Shown here piece after piece: positions 26,820-35,264 of a stretch of 64,000 bases of DNA. The notes beneath the pieces were generated by a model that ran no database searches, was not told where the DNA came from, and was given only the letters and a program-made list of their open reading frames with translations. Positions within the stretch are counted from its first letter, which is position 1, and the number at the start of each line of letters is the position of its first letter. Source of the DNA: Kitasatospora terrestris (lineage in GTDB: Bacteria; Actinomycetota; Actinomycetes; Streptomycetales; Streptomycetaceae); NCBI RefSeq assembly GCF_039542905.1, contig NZ_BAABIS010000001.1:6076001-6140000 (forward strand). The letters run 5' to 3'. The translations under genes and the position numbers were made by a program.

Positions 26820-28858
26820 TGTCCAGCACCCTTGTCGACCCCAGGCTGATCATCGCCTCCCTGCCGGACGCGGTGAGGAAGCTCGACCCCCGGGTGATGG
26901 TCAGGAACCCGGTCATGTTCGTCGTGGAGGTCGGGTCCGTCGTCACCACGGTCGCCGCGATCGCCGACCCGTCGGTCTTCGCCTGGGCGATCACCGCCTG
27001 GCTGTGGCTGACCACCGTCTTCGCCAACCTGGCCGAGGCGGTTGCCGAGGGCCGGGGCAAGGCCCAGGCCGACACGCTGCGCAGGGCCAGGACGGAGAGC
27101 GTCGCCCGGCGCCTGGTCGACTGGCCCGGCTCGCGGGCCGAGGAGGAGGTGGCGGGCACCGCGCTGCGGCTCGGCGACCACGTGGTGGTCGAGGCCGGAC
27201 AGGTCATACCCGGTGACGGCGACGTGGTCGAGGGCGTCGCCAGCGTCGACGAGTCGGCGATCACCGGAGAGTCCGCGCCGGTGATCCGCGAGTCCGGCGG
27301 CGACCGCAGCGCGGTCACCGGCGGCACGAAGGTGCTGTCCGACCGGATCGTGGTCAGGATCTCCTCGGAGCCGGGCAAGACCTTCATCGACCGGATGATC
27401 GCCCTGGTCGAGGGCGCGGCGAGGCAGAAGACCCCGAACGAGATCGCGCTCAACATCCTGCTGGCGTCCCTCACGATCGTCTTCCTGATCGCCGTGGTGA
27501 CCCTGCAGCCGATGGCGACCTACGCGGGAGCCCCGCAGTCGACGATCGTCCTGGTCGCGCTGATCGTCGCGCTGATCCCGACCACCATCGGCGCGCTGCT
27601 CTCGGCGATCGGCATCGCCGGTATGGACCGCCTGGTCCAGCGCAACGTGCTCGCCATGTCCGGCCGCGCGGTCGAGGCCGCCGGCGACGTCGACACCCTG
27701 CTGCTCGACAAGACCGGCACCATCACCCTCGGCAACCGGCAGGCCGCAGAGTTCCTCCCCGCCGCCGGCGTGGAGACCGGTGAACTCGCGGACGCGGCGC
27801 AGCTGTCGTCGCTGGCGGACGAGACCCCCGAGGGCCGCTCCATCGTGGTCCTCGCGAAGACCGGGCACGGTCTGCGAGCCCGCGCCCGGGGCGAGTTGGC
27901 GCACGCCACCTGGGTGCCGTTCACCGCCCGGACCAGGATGTCCGGTGTCGACGTGGACGGCCGGCAGGTCCGCAAGGGCGCGGCCGGGTCGGTCGCGAAC
28001 TGGGTCACGGAGCAGGGCGGTTCGGTCGGCGCGGACGTGGCGCAGCTGGTCGACGGGATCTCCGCGTCCGGTGGCACCCCGTTGGTGGTGGCCGAGCAGC
28101 GGAACGGGGCGTCGCCGCGCGTCCTGGGCGTCGTCCACCTCAAGGACGTGGTCAAGGAGGGCATGCGCGAACGCTTCGAGGAACTGCGGCGCATGGGCAT
28201 CAGGACCGTCATGATCACGGGTGACAACCCGCTGACCGCCAAGGCGATCGCGGAGGAGGCGGGCGTCGACGACTTCCTCGCCGAGGCCACCCCCGAGGAC
28301 AAGATGGCCCTGATCCGCAAGGAACAGGAGGGCGGCAGACTGGTCGCGATGACCGGCGACGGCACCAACGACGCCCCCGCCCTCGCCCAGGCCGACGTCG
28401 GCGTCGCCATGAACACCGGCACCATGGCGGCCAAGGAGGCCGGCAACATGGTGGACCTCGACTCCAACCCGACCAAACTGATCGAGATCGTCGAGATCGG
28501 CAAACAACTCCTGATCACCCGCGGCGCGTTGACCACCTTCTCGATCGCCAACGACGTCGCCAAGTACTTCGCGATCATCCCGGAGATGTTCGCCGGCGTG
28601 TACCCGGGCCTCAAGCACCTGAACATCATGGGCCTGCACAGCCCGCAGTCCGCGATCACCTCGGCGATCGTCTTCAACGCCCTGGTCATCATCGGCCTGA
28701 TCCCGCTCGCCCTGCGCGGCGTCACGTACCGTCCGTCCGGGGCGAGTTCGCTACTGGCCCGCAACATCGGGATCTACGGGCTCGGCGGCCTGATCGTCCC
28801 GTTCGTCGGCATCAAGGCGATCGACCTGATCGTCCAGTTCATCCCCGGCCTGAGCTGA
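26819..28858 (+). CDS. kdpB: KdpB, P-type ATPase subunit
   Basis: This 679-aa catalytic subunit has the phosphorylated aspartate D297 in LLLDKTGTITLGN. Other P-type motifs are the actuator loop SAITGESAPV, MITGDNPLTAKAIAEE and the hinge MTGDGTNDAPALAQADVG. ATG 26819 overlaps the kdpA stop by one base. It hydrolyses ATP to drive potassium uptake through KdpA. Length and motifs are complete, so the enzyme should be active. Confidence 0.97.
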   Translation: MSSTLVDPRLIIASLPDAVRKLDPRVMVRNPVMFVVEVGSVVTTVAAIADPSVFAWAITAWLWLTTVFANLAEAVAEGRGKAQADTLRRARTESVARRLVDWPGSRAEEEVAGTALRLGDHVVVEAGQVIPGDGDVVEGVASVDESAITGESAPVIRESGGDRSAVTGGTKVLSDRIVVRISSEPGKTFIDRMIALVEGAARQKTPNEIALNILLASLTIVFLIAVVTLQPMATYAGAPQSTIVLVALIVALIPTTIGALLSAIGIAGMDRLVQRNVLAMSGRAVEAAGDVDTLLLDKTGTITLGNRQAAEFLPAAGVETGELADAAQLSSLADETPEGRSIVVLAKTGHGLRARARGELAHATWVPFTARTRMSGVDVDGRQVRKGAAGSVANWVTEQGGSVGADVAQLVDGISASGGTPLVVAEQRNGASPRVLGVVHLKDVVKEGMRERFEELRRMGIRTVMITGDNPLTAKAIAEEAGVDDFLAEATPEDKMALIRKEQEGGRLVAMTGDGTNDAPALAQADVGVAMNTGTMAAKEAGNMVDLDSNPTKLIEIVEIGKQLLITRGALTTFSIANDVAKYFAIIPEMFAGVYPGLKHLNIMGLHSPQSAITSAIVFNALVIIGLIPLALRGVTYRPSGASSLLARNIGIYGLGGLIVPFVGIKAIDLIVQFIPGLS

Positions 28859-28872
28859 GAGGGGCCAGACCC

Positions 28873-29490
28873 ATGCCCACCATCGTGCGCACCCACCTCA
28901 CCGCGATGCGGATGCTGCTGGTGATGACCGTGATCCTCGGCATCGCCTACCCGCTGCTGGTCACCGGCATCAGCCAGGTCGCCTTCGCCGACAAGGCCGA
29001 CGGTTCGATCGTCACCTCGGACGGCAAGGAGGTCGGGTCCAGCCTCCTCGGCCAGAGCTTCGACCTGCCGAAGCAGAACCCCGACGACGCGAACGAGGAG
29101 GCGAAGCCGGACCCGAAGTGGTTCCAGCCGCGCTTCTCCGCCGGCTCCTACGACCCGAAGGCCTCCGGTGCCTCCAACCTCGGCCCGAACGACGAGAAGC
29201 TGACCGCGGCGATCCGGGACCGCCGGGCCGCGATCGCCGCCTTCGACGGTGTCGACCCGGCCACCGTCCCGGCCGACGCGGTCACCGCCTCCGGGTCCGG
29301 TCTCGACCCGCACATCTCCGTCGCCTACGCGAAGGAACAGGTCCAGCGGGTGGCCAGGGAGCGCGGCCTGCCGGCCGAGAAGCTGGAACAGCTGATCGAG
29401 AAGTGCACCGAGGGCCCGTCACTGGGCTTCCTCGGACAGCGGGGCGTCAACGTCGTCCTGCTCAACAAGGCCGTCGGCGAGGCCGGATGA
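28873..29490 (+). CDS. kdpC: KdpC, accessory subunit
   Basis: This 205-aa protein has one N-terminal membrane helix (residues about 12-33) and an outer domain with GSSLLGQSFDLPKQNP, WFQPRFSAGSYD and SGSGLDPHISVAYAKEQVQR, the KdpC signature. It bridges KdpA and KdpB and is needed for assembly or ATP affinity. It follows kdpB after 14 bp with GAGAGGGG as ribosome site. The sensor and regulator genes kdpD/kdpE that commonly follow are not present here. Confidence 0.96.
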   Translation: MPTIVRTHLTAMRMLLVMTVILGIAYPLLVTGISQVAFADKADGSIVTSDGKEVGSSLLGQSFDLPKQNPDDANEEAKPDPKWFQPRFSAGSYDPKASGASNLGPNDEKLTAAIRDRRAAIAAFDGVDPATVPADAVTASGSGLDPHISVAYAKEQVQRVARERGLPAEKLEQLIEKCTEGPSLGFLGQRGVNVVLLNKAVGEAG

Positions 29491-29612
29491 CCGCTGCCCC
29501 GGCCCGGCCCGGCCGCCGGCCCGGGCCGGCCCCCGCCGACGGGCCGCTCGACGCCCGCACCCCGCGCGAGCGCGAGGCCCTGCGCCTGGCCGCCGAACAC
29601 CGATCCCCGTGA
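29487..29612 (+). CDS. Short translationally coupled ORF after kdpC (possible relic)
   Basis: ATG 29487 overlaps the kdpC stop (ATGA) and opens a 41-aa frame. The first half is Pro/Arg/Ala rich and probably disordered. The end, RTPREREALRLAAEHRSP, resembles the opening helix of a LuxR/GerE DNA-binding domain. It may be a small coupled peptide or the truncated relic of a regulator. With GC-rich DNA, chance openness over 41 codons is likely enough that the call is tentative. Confidence 0.3.
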   Translation: MTAAPARPGRRPGPAPADGPLDARTPREREALRLAAEHRSP

Positions 29613-29629
29613 ACCCGCGGCCCGGGCGG

Positions 29630-30427
29630 TCAGCGGTGGGGCCCCGCCGCCCCGCGGAACTCGATCCGGGCCGCGTTGGCGCGGATCGCCTCGCGCAGGA
29701 AGGCGTCCAGCCCCGGCCGCTGCTCACCGGGCGGGACGACCAGGGCGAAGGCGCGGGCGTCCTCCACGTAGTCGTCGGCGATCCGGCGGTGCACCTCGGG
29801 CGGGCAGTCGTTGAACCAGCGGACGATGTGCTGCCGGTGCTCCTCGGCGAGCTCCAGCGCCGCCGCGCCGTCCGCCGGGGCATCCGCGTCGAACGCGGCG
29901 AGCAGCGCGGCCCGCCAGGACGCCGCCTCGGCCATCAGCTGCCGCCAGTCCTCCTTGGTGTGGGCGGCGGCCCGGGCCAGCGACTCCCGGTGGTGCTCGC
30001 TGTCCGCCCACTTGAGGTGGGCGTCGGTGGCGTAGCTGAGGTCGAACGCGACGTCGCCGAAGACCTCGAACCGCTCCTCCGGGCCGAGTTCGACACCGGT
30101 GCGCTGCAGCTCGATGGCCCGCTCGGCGACGTCGACCAGCTTCTCCAGCCGGGCGATCTGCCCGCGCAGCTCGTCGCGCCGGCGCCGGAGCTGGTCCAGC
30201 GCGTCGGCCCGCGGGTCGTCCAGGATCGCCGCGATCTCCTCCAGCGGGAAGCCGAGCTCCCGGTAGAACAGGACCTGTTGCAGCCGGGCCAGGTCGGCGC
30301 CGCTGTACCGGCGGTACCCGGCGGCGCTGCGCTCGCTGGGCACCAGCAGCCCCGACCTGTCGTAGTGGTGCAGGGTGCGCACCGTGACGCCCGCGAACCC
30401 GGAGACCTGCCCGACCGAATAACTCAT
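29630..30427 (-). CDS. MerR-family regulator, TipA-like
   Basis: The 265-aa protein opens with MSYSVGQVSGFAGVTVRTLH and RYSGADLARLQQVLFYRELG, the MerR DNA-binding domain (residues 1-70). A coiled coil (about 75-110) and a TipAS-type ligand domain follow (GPEERFEVFGD, HTKEDWRQLMAEA, EEHRQHIVRWFNDCPPEVHR). Streptomyces TipA binds thiopeptide antibiotics covalently through a cysteine in the last region. Here a cysteine is present in WFNDCPPE, so drug sensing is plausible. ATG 30427 gives the family's usual length. A MerR-type operator lies directly upstream, suggesting self-activation. Confidence 0.92.
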   Translation of the reverse strand: MSYSVGQVSGFAGVTVRTLHHYDRSGLLVPSERSAAGYRRYSGADLARLQQVLFYRELGFPLEEIAAILDDPRADALDQLRRRRDELRGQIARLEKLVDVAERAIELQRTGVELGPEERFEVFGDVAFDLSYATDAHLKWADSEHHRESLARAAAHTKEDWRQLMAEAASWRAALLAAFDADAPADGAAALELAEEHRQHIVRWFNDCPPEVHRRIADDYVEDARAFALVVPPGEQRPGLDAFLREAIRANAARIEFRGAAGPHR

Positions 30428-30451
30428 CGCTCCACCTCTCGTTCCGCCCCC

Positions 30452-30482
30452 ACCCTCGACCCTGACGCGGGGTCAGGGTCAA
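30452..30482 (-). promoter_or_regulatory. MerR-type promoter/operator of the TipA-like gene
   Basis: GACCCTGAC (30458-30466) and GTCAGGGTC (30472-30480) form a perfect 9-bp inverted repeat with a 5-bp spacer. On the minus strand TTGACC (30482-30477) is followed, after the overlong 19-bp spacer typical of MerR promoters, by GAGGGT (30457-30452). The palindrome fills the spacer, as expected for activation by DNA distortion. Confidence 0.7.
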
Positions 30483-30724
30483 CTCGGGCGGAGCGGAGGG
30501 CGGCCGCGTGACGGAGGTGCCCGGCCACGGTGGGGGTCGCGGCCGGGCGGTCGGTGGGGGACTGTCCCGTCGGGCGGGACCGGTGCGTCCTGCGCACGGT
30601 TCCACCTTCCAGTTGCCGCCGGGCCGGTAAAGGTTGCCGCGGGATCCGAGAAATTTTTCCGGCGGCTTCAGGACCCCGTGCCGGAGCCTCCGCCGGGCCC
30701 TCCTCCGGGCCCGTCAGGTCGCCC

Positions 30725-31645
30725 TCAGGGCGCGGGGGCGAACCCCTCCCACGCCGGTGCCGGCCCCAGGCCGACCGCCGCCTCCACGTGGTAGCCGTCG
30801 CCGCTGTACTGCCGGTCGGCCGCGTGGGTGTACTGCCCGGCGAACACGTACGCCCCGGGGGGCAGCGTGACGCCGGACCGCAATGCCCAGCGGTACACCA
30901 GGTACCCGCCCTCCTCCCGGGCCGTGAACACGAAGTCCCCGTCCGAGCGGGACTGCCAGTGCCCGGCCTCGGCGACGCCGGGGGTGAGGGCGATCCGCAG
31001 GTCGACCCCGAGCACGGTCAGCGGCTCGTCGGTCCGCACCGTGACGTTGTTCTGCGCCCAGTAGTCGTTGCTGGTCGGGTCGACCACGCCGTCCGACCGC
31101 AGCGGGCCGTCGTGCGTCCCGGCACCCCCGCCGGCGCCGCCGCCGACCCGGGGCGAGGAGGACGAGGTCGTCCGGGAGCGCTGCTGCGTCGAGGAGGCGG
31201 ACGGCGGTGGCGACGCGGGGCTGCCCGTGGCGCCGGCACCGGCCGCGGCCGAACCGGTGGTCTGCGGCGACGGCGAGGACTGCGGTCCGGTGGGCTCGGA
31301 GGGCGGGGCCGGGGCCGGGGCGGTCGAGGTGTCCGGCGCGGGGGAGGGGGTGCCGGGCGCGAGTGCGGTGCGCACCGGCTGCGGGGCGGGGGACTGCCCG
31401 ATCGCGGCCACCGCGAACCCGCCCGCGACGGTCACGCCGATGGTGGCCGCGGCGGCCATCGCGGCCTTCGGCCACCACGGCAGGGAGGCCGCCCGGCGGC
31501 GGCCCGGCTCCGCGTCCGGCCGCTGCACGCCGCGTTCGACGCGGGCGAGGATCCGGGCCCGGTCGGGGCGGTGGGCCTCGGCGGCGCCGCGCAGCAGGGC
31601 GGTCGTCTCGGGCGGCGAGGACGGCTGCTTCCGGTCGTCTGTCAC
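30725..31645 (-). CDS. Membrane-anchored protein coupled to the SigE-type sigma factor
   Basis: This 306-aa protein starts at GTG 31645 and overlaps the sigma gene stop by 4 nt. The first 60 residues are cytoplasmic (ALLRGAAEAHRPDRARILAR is the sigma-side region), then one membrane helix (AAMAAAATIGVTVAGGFAVA, about residues 63-82). A long Pro/Ser/Thr/Ala linker (about 85-190) leads to a C-terminal extracellular beta domain of about 115 residues (DYWAQNNVTVRTDEPLTVLG, SGVTLPPGAYVFAGQYTH). The layout fits a transmembrane anti-sigma factor, though no zinc motif is present. The outer domain resembles a cellulose-binding-like sandwich. Function is inferred from coupling only. Confidence 0.75.
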   Translation of the reverse strand: MTDDRKQPSSPPETTALLRGAAEAHRPDRARILARVERGVQRPDAEPGRRRAASLPWWPKAAMAAAATIGVTVAGGFAVAAIGQSPAPQPVRTALAPGTPSPAPDTSTAPAPAPPSEPTGPQSSPSPQTTGSAAAGAGATGSPASPPPSASSTQQRSRTTSSSSPRVGGGAGGGAGTHDGPLRSDGVVDPTSNDYWAQNNVTVRTDEPLTVLGVDLRIALTPGVAEAGHWQSRSDGDFVFTAREEGGYLVYRWALRSGVTLPPGAYVFAGQYTHAADRQYSGDGYHVEAAVGLGPAPAWEGFAPAP

Positions 31646-32175
31646 CGGCTCCCCCTTCCGGCCAGGTGCCCGGCGGCTCGTGGGCCGAGCAGCAGCTGGA
31701 GTTCGGCCAGCCCCTTGGAGGTCTGGCTCTTCACCGTACCGACCGAGATCCGCAGTTGTTGCGCGGTCTCGCGTTCGGACAGGTCGAAGGCGTGTCGCAG
31801 CACCACGCAGGCCCGCTTGCGGAACGGCAGTCGGGCGAGCGCGGCACGGACGTCCATGATCGCTGCCACGTCCGGACCCTCGACCGGTTCCGGGAAGCGC
31901 GACCAGAACAGCATCGTCCGCCGCCGCTCCCGGACCAGTCCGCGGATCCGCGCGCGGGCGAGGTTGACCACCACGCCGCGGGCGTACGCGAGCGGCTGGT
32001 CGGCCTGCCGGACCCGGTCCCAGCGGTGCCACAGCACCACCAGGGCATCGGCGGCGAGGTCGTCCGCGGCGTCCGTCTCACCGGTCAACAGATGGGCGAG
32101 ACGGGCGAGTTCGGCGTGGTGGCGTTCGAAGAAGTCGTGGAACTCCGCGGACGCCTCGTCGAGGATGATGTCCGT
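31642..32175 (-). CDS. ECF sigma factor, SigE group, with a non-standard start
   Basis: This RNA polymerase sigma factor has region 2 (EFHDFFERHHAELARLAHLL, DLAADALVVLWHRW) and region 4 (ALARLPFRKRACVVLRHAF, SERETAQQLRISVGTVKSQT). No ATG, GTG or TTG exists upstream of region 2 in this frame; the first, TTG 32088, would delete half of it. GGAAGAGG at 32183-32190 lies 7 nt before ACG 32175, proposed here as the start (177 aa). ATC 32169 is the alternative. The downstream anchored protein overlaps by 4 nt and is the likely anti-sigma partner. Confidence 0.8.
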   Translation of the reverse strand, partial: TDIILDEASAEFHDFFERHHAELARLAHLLTGETDAADDLAADALVVLWHRWDRVRQADQPLAYARGVVVNLARARIRGLVRERRRTMLFWSRFPEPVEGPDVAAIMDVRAALARLPFRKRACVVLRHAFDLSERETAQQLRISVGTVKSQTSKGLAELQLLLGPRAAGHLAGRGSR

Positions 32176-32198
32176 GGTACGGCCTCTTCCGGGGGTGC

Positions 32199-32220
32199 GA
32201 ACGTTCGTCCGTGAACGTTC
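32199..32220. promoter_or_regulatory. Repeated GAACGTTC palindrome upstream of the sigma gene
   Basis: The 8-bp perfect palindrome GAACGTTC occurs at 32199-32206 and 32213-32220, 14 bp apart, directly before the sigma factor ribosome site. This suggests a dimer-binding operator. It is not a LexA box, which needs four bases between GAAC and GTTC. Confidence 0.45.
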
Positions 32221-32300
32221 TCAGGTCAGCGCGGGCGGCGGTAGCGTAGCAGTGATGTTCACGCAGGTGGACCCCCTGTGCACCCGTCAGTTCGACCGGA

Positions 32301-32759
<459 letters not shown>

Positions 32760-32803
32760 GGGCAATTCCTTCCGACGGTTCTGTTGACCTACGATGCCGA
32801 GCC

Positions 32804-33451
32804 ATGGCAATGAGCACTGCGCTGTGGTCGTTCGCCCTCGTCGTGGGGCTCCTGACACTGACACCCGGCCTCGACACGGCCCTGATCCTGCGCACCGCCG
32901 CGCTCGGCCGGCGGCGGCGCGCCCGCGGCGTCGTGCTCGGGATCCAGACCGGCACCCTCCTGTGGGGCGCGGGCGCCTCGCTCGGGGTGACCGCGCTGCT
33001 GACCGCCTCCCGCCTCGGGTACGAGGCGCTGCGCTGGGGCGGGGTCGCCTACCTGGTGTGGATGGCGGCCCGGATGGTCCACGGCAGCTTCCGCGGATCC
33101 CCGCAGCACGGCACCGACGGCAGCGACGACCGTGACGGCAGCGACGACCGTGACGGCTTCGCGGCCGGTTGGCGGCAGGGTACCCTCACCAACCTGCTCA
33201 ACCCCAAGGTGGGGGTGTTCTACGTGGCCGTACTACCGCAGTTCATCCCGGCCGGGGCACCGCACTTCACCACCGGCCTGCTGCTGACCTGCGTGCACGT
33301 CGTGCTCGGCGTGCTCTGGTCGGCCGTACTGATCGCCTCCGCCGCCGCACTCGGCGCCCGGCTGCGCCGCCCCCGGGTCCGCCGCCTGCTCGACCGCATC
33401 ACCGGCACGGTGGTCGCGGCATTCGCCGTCAAACTCGCCCTCGGCGACTGA
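32804..33451 (+). CDS. LysE/RhtB-family amino acid exporter
   Basis: This 215-aa membrane protein has about six hydrophobic segments. The motif LLTLTPGLDTALILRTAALG at residues about 16-35 is the family signature, and TLTNLLNPKVGVFYVAVLPQ is the second hallmark. A central hydrophilic loop contains an exact 18-bp duplication giving SDDRDGSDDRDG. It would export an amino acid or similar solute. It is divergent from a GNAT acetyltransferase, with no visible regulator. Confidence 0.92.
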   Translation: MAMSTALWSFALVVGLLTLTPGLDTALILRTAALGRRRRARGVVLGIQTGTLLWGAGASLGVTALLTASRLGYEALRWGGVAYLVWMAARMVHGSFRGSPQHGTDGSDDRDGSDDRDGFAAGWRQGTLTNLLNPKVGVFYVAVLPQFIPAGAPHFTTGLLLTCVHVVLGVLWSAVLIASAAALGARLRRPRVRRLLDRITGTVVAAFAVKLALGD

Positions 33452-33761
33452 CCCGCACTCAGCCCCCGGCAGCCCGGGCACCACCGCCACGCTCCGCCGA
33501 CCCGTTCCACCGCTTCGGACCGCTGCCGCGCTCTGCTCTGCTCGGCTCGGCCGACTGCTCCGCCGCTCCGCAGCGCTGTTCCGCTCCGCCGCCCGAGCCT
33601 CGACGCACTGGCCTGCCGATCCGCCCCGCTGCTTCGCCCCGCTGCTTCGCCCCGCTGCTTCGCCCCGCTGCTTCGCCCCGCTGCTTCGCCCCGCCGTCCT
33701 GTGACGATCTCCCGGTCGCCCGGGCGGCGCGCACCCGCTTCCCACCGAGACCGGACGTGAC
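33452..33761. repeat. Gene-free interval with a 13-bp tandem repeat
   Basis: No gene is supported in these 310 bp. Five exact tandem copies of the 13-mer CGCCCCGCTGCTT fill 33622-33686, followed by a partial sixth. The preceding 100 bp are CT-rich and low in complexity. Frames open through this block are composition artefacts. The array may vary in copy number between strains. Confidence 0.85.
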
Positions 33762-35099
33762 ATGACCGCCAAGCCACCGGCCGACCCCGGCTCCGCACCC
33801 GCCCCTGCTGCCGCATCCGACCGTGCCCGGGCACAACAGCACACCCTGCGCGTGCTGGTCGCCTCGCAGGTGCTCAGCGGCGCGGGCCTCGCCGCCGGAG
33901 TGACCGTCGGGGCGCTGCTCGCGCAGGACATGCTGCACTCCACCGGACTCGCCGGCCTGCCCAGCGCCCTGTTCACCGCCGGCTCCGCCCTCGCGGCGGT
34001 CGCCGTCGGCCGGATCTCCCAGGCCCGCGGCCGCCGGCCGGGCCTCGCCGCCGGCTACCTGGCCGGAGCCGTCGGCAGCGCGGGCGTGATCACGGCGGCG
34101 GTCCTGGACAACGCCGTGCTGCTCTTCGCCGCCCTGTTCGTCTACGGCGCCGGCACGGCCACCAACCTCCAGGCCCGCTACGCGGGTGCCGATCTCGCCG
34201 ATCCGAACCACCGGGCCCGCGCGGTGTCCACCGTGCTGGTCGCGACCACCCTCGGCGGTGTGCTCGGTCCGAACCTGGCCGCGCCGACCGGCCACCTCGC
34301 CGGGGCGTTCGGCATCCCGCACCTCGCCGGGCCGTTCCTGCTGTCCGGCGCCGCGTACGCGCTCGCCGCGCTCGTCCTCGCGCTGCGCCTGCGCCCGGAC
34401 CCACTGCTGCTCGCCCGCACCTTCGCCGAGGCCGAGGCCGAAGCCGCGGCCTCGGACGGCCCCTCCCCGCGGAGCACCGTCGGCACCCGCACCGGCACCG
34501 GCACTGGTACGGGCTTCGAGAACGGCGACCCGCGGGGCGTGCTGGTGGGCGCGCTGGTCATGGTGCTCACCCAGCTGGTGATGGTGGCGATCATGACGAT
34601 GACCCCGGTGCAGCTGCACGACCACGGGCACGGCACCGCCGCGACCGGCCTGGTCATCGGCATCCACATCGGTGCGATGTACCTGCCCTCGCCGATCACC
34701 GGCCGGCTGGTCGACCGGTACGGGCGCCGCCGGCTGGCCGTCGCGTCCGGAGTGGTGCTGCTGGTGGCCGGGTTGCTGGCGGCGCTCGCCCCGGCCGACT
34801 CGGTCGCCCTGCTCGCGCTGGCCCTCGCCCTGCTCGGCATCGGGTGGAACCTCGGCCTGGTCTCCGGGACGGCGATCGTCACCGACACCGTGCCGTTGGC
34901 CACCCGCGCCCGGACGCAGGGTCTGGTCGACGTCTCGGTCGCGCTGGCCGGTGCGACCGGCGGCATGGCGTCGGGACTGGTGGTCGCCGCGACGAGCTAC
35001 CCGGTCCTGGCGGTGGCGTGCGGGATCCTCGCGCTGGGCGTCCTGCCCGCCGTTGCCGCCTCCAGCGTCGCCGGCCCGCGCACGGCGCACGGCGGATGA
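33762..35099 (+). CDS. MFS transporter
   Basis: This 445-aa transporter has about twelve membrane segments. The loop after the second helix reads VGRISQARGRRPGLAAGYL, and the second-half equivalent is GRLVDRYGRRRLAVASG. A central cytoplasmic loop of about 45 residues is rich in Glu, Ala and Thr-Gly repeats. ATG 33762 follows the tandem-repeat interval. The substrate is unknown; the closest look is to drug-efflux-type MFS proteins. A LacI-type regulator follows on the same strand but belongs to the arabinose cluster. Confidence 0.9.
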   Translation: MTAKPPADPGSAPAPAAASDRARAQQHTLRVLVASQVLSGAGLAAGVTVGALLAQDMLHSTGLAGLPSALFTAGSALAAVAVGRISQARGRRPGLAAGYLAGAVGSAGVITAAVLDNAVLLFAALFVYGAGTATNLQARYAGADLADPNHRARAVSTVLVATTLGGVLGPNLAAPTGHLAGAFGIPHLAGPFLLSGAAYALAALVLALRLRPDPLLLARTFAEAEAEAAASDGPSPRSTVGTRTGTGTGTGFENGDPRGVLVGALVMVLTQLVMVAIMTMTPVQLHDHGHGTAATGLVIGIHIGAMYLPSPITGRLVDRYGRRRLAVASGVVLLVAGLLAALAPADSVALLALALALLGIGWNLGLVSGTAIVTDTVPLATRARTQGLVDVSVALAGATGGMASGLVVAATSYPVLAVACGILALGVLPAVAASSVAGPRTAHGG

Positions 35100-35159
35100 T
35101 CCCGCCCCTGCCCGCCGACGATGCGGCCGCCGTCGGGCGGAAGATCGGGGCCGGCCGAT

Positions 35160-35173
35160 TGTTAACGTGAACA
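35160..35173. promoter_or_regulatory. LacI-type operator upstream of the arabinose regulator gene
   Basis: TGTTAACGTGAACA matches the operator found before araB and the sugar importer (consensus TGTTAnCG-nTAACA) and lies 92 bp before the regulator's GTG, which points to autoregulation. TATAC just downstream could be part of a -10 box. Confidence 0.65.
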
Positions 35174-35264
35174 TATACGCTGGACTGAGTGGACATGAGA
35201 CAGTGGCACCGCCGCGCACCCAACGTGGCGGACGGTCGGACCGGGGCACCAGAGGGGGCTGCGC

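Noticed and set aside
32199..32220. LexA/SOS box before the sigma factor
   Set aside because: GAACGTTC has no four-base gap between GAAC and GTTC, so it does not fit the actinobacterial SOS consensus.
33622..33686. CRISPR-like array
   Set aside because: The 13-bp units are directly adjacent without spacers and there are no cas genes.
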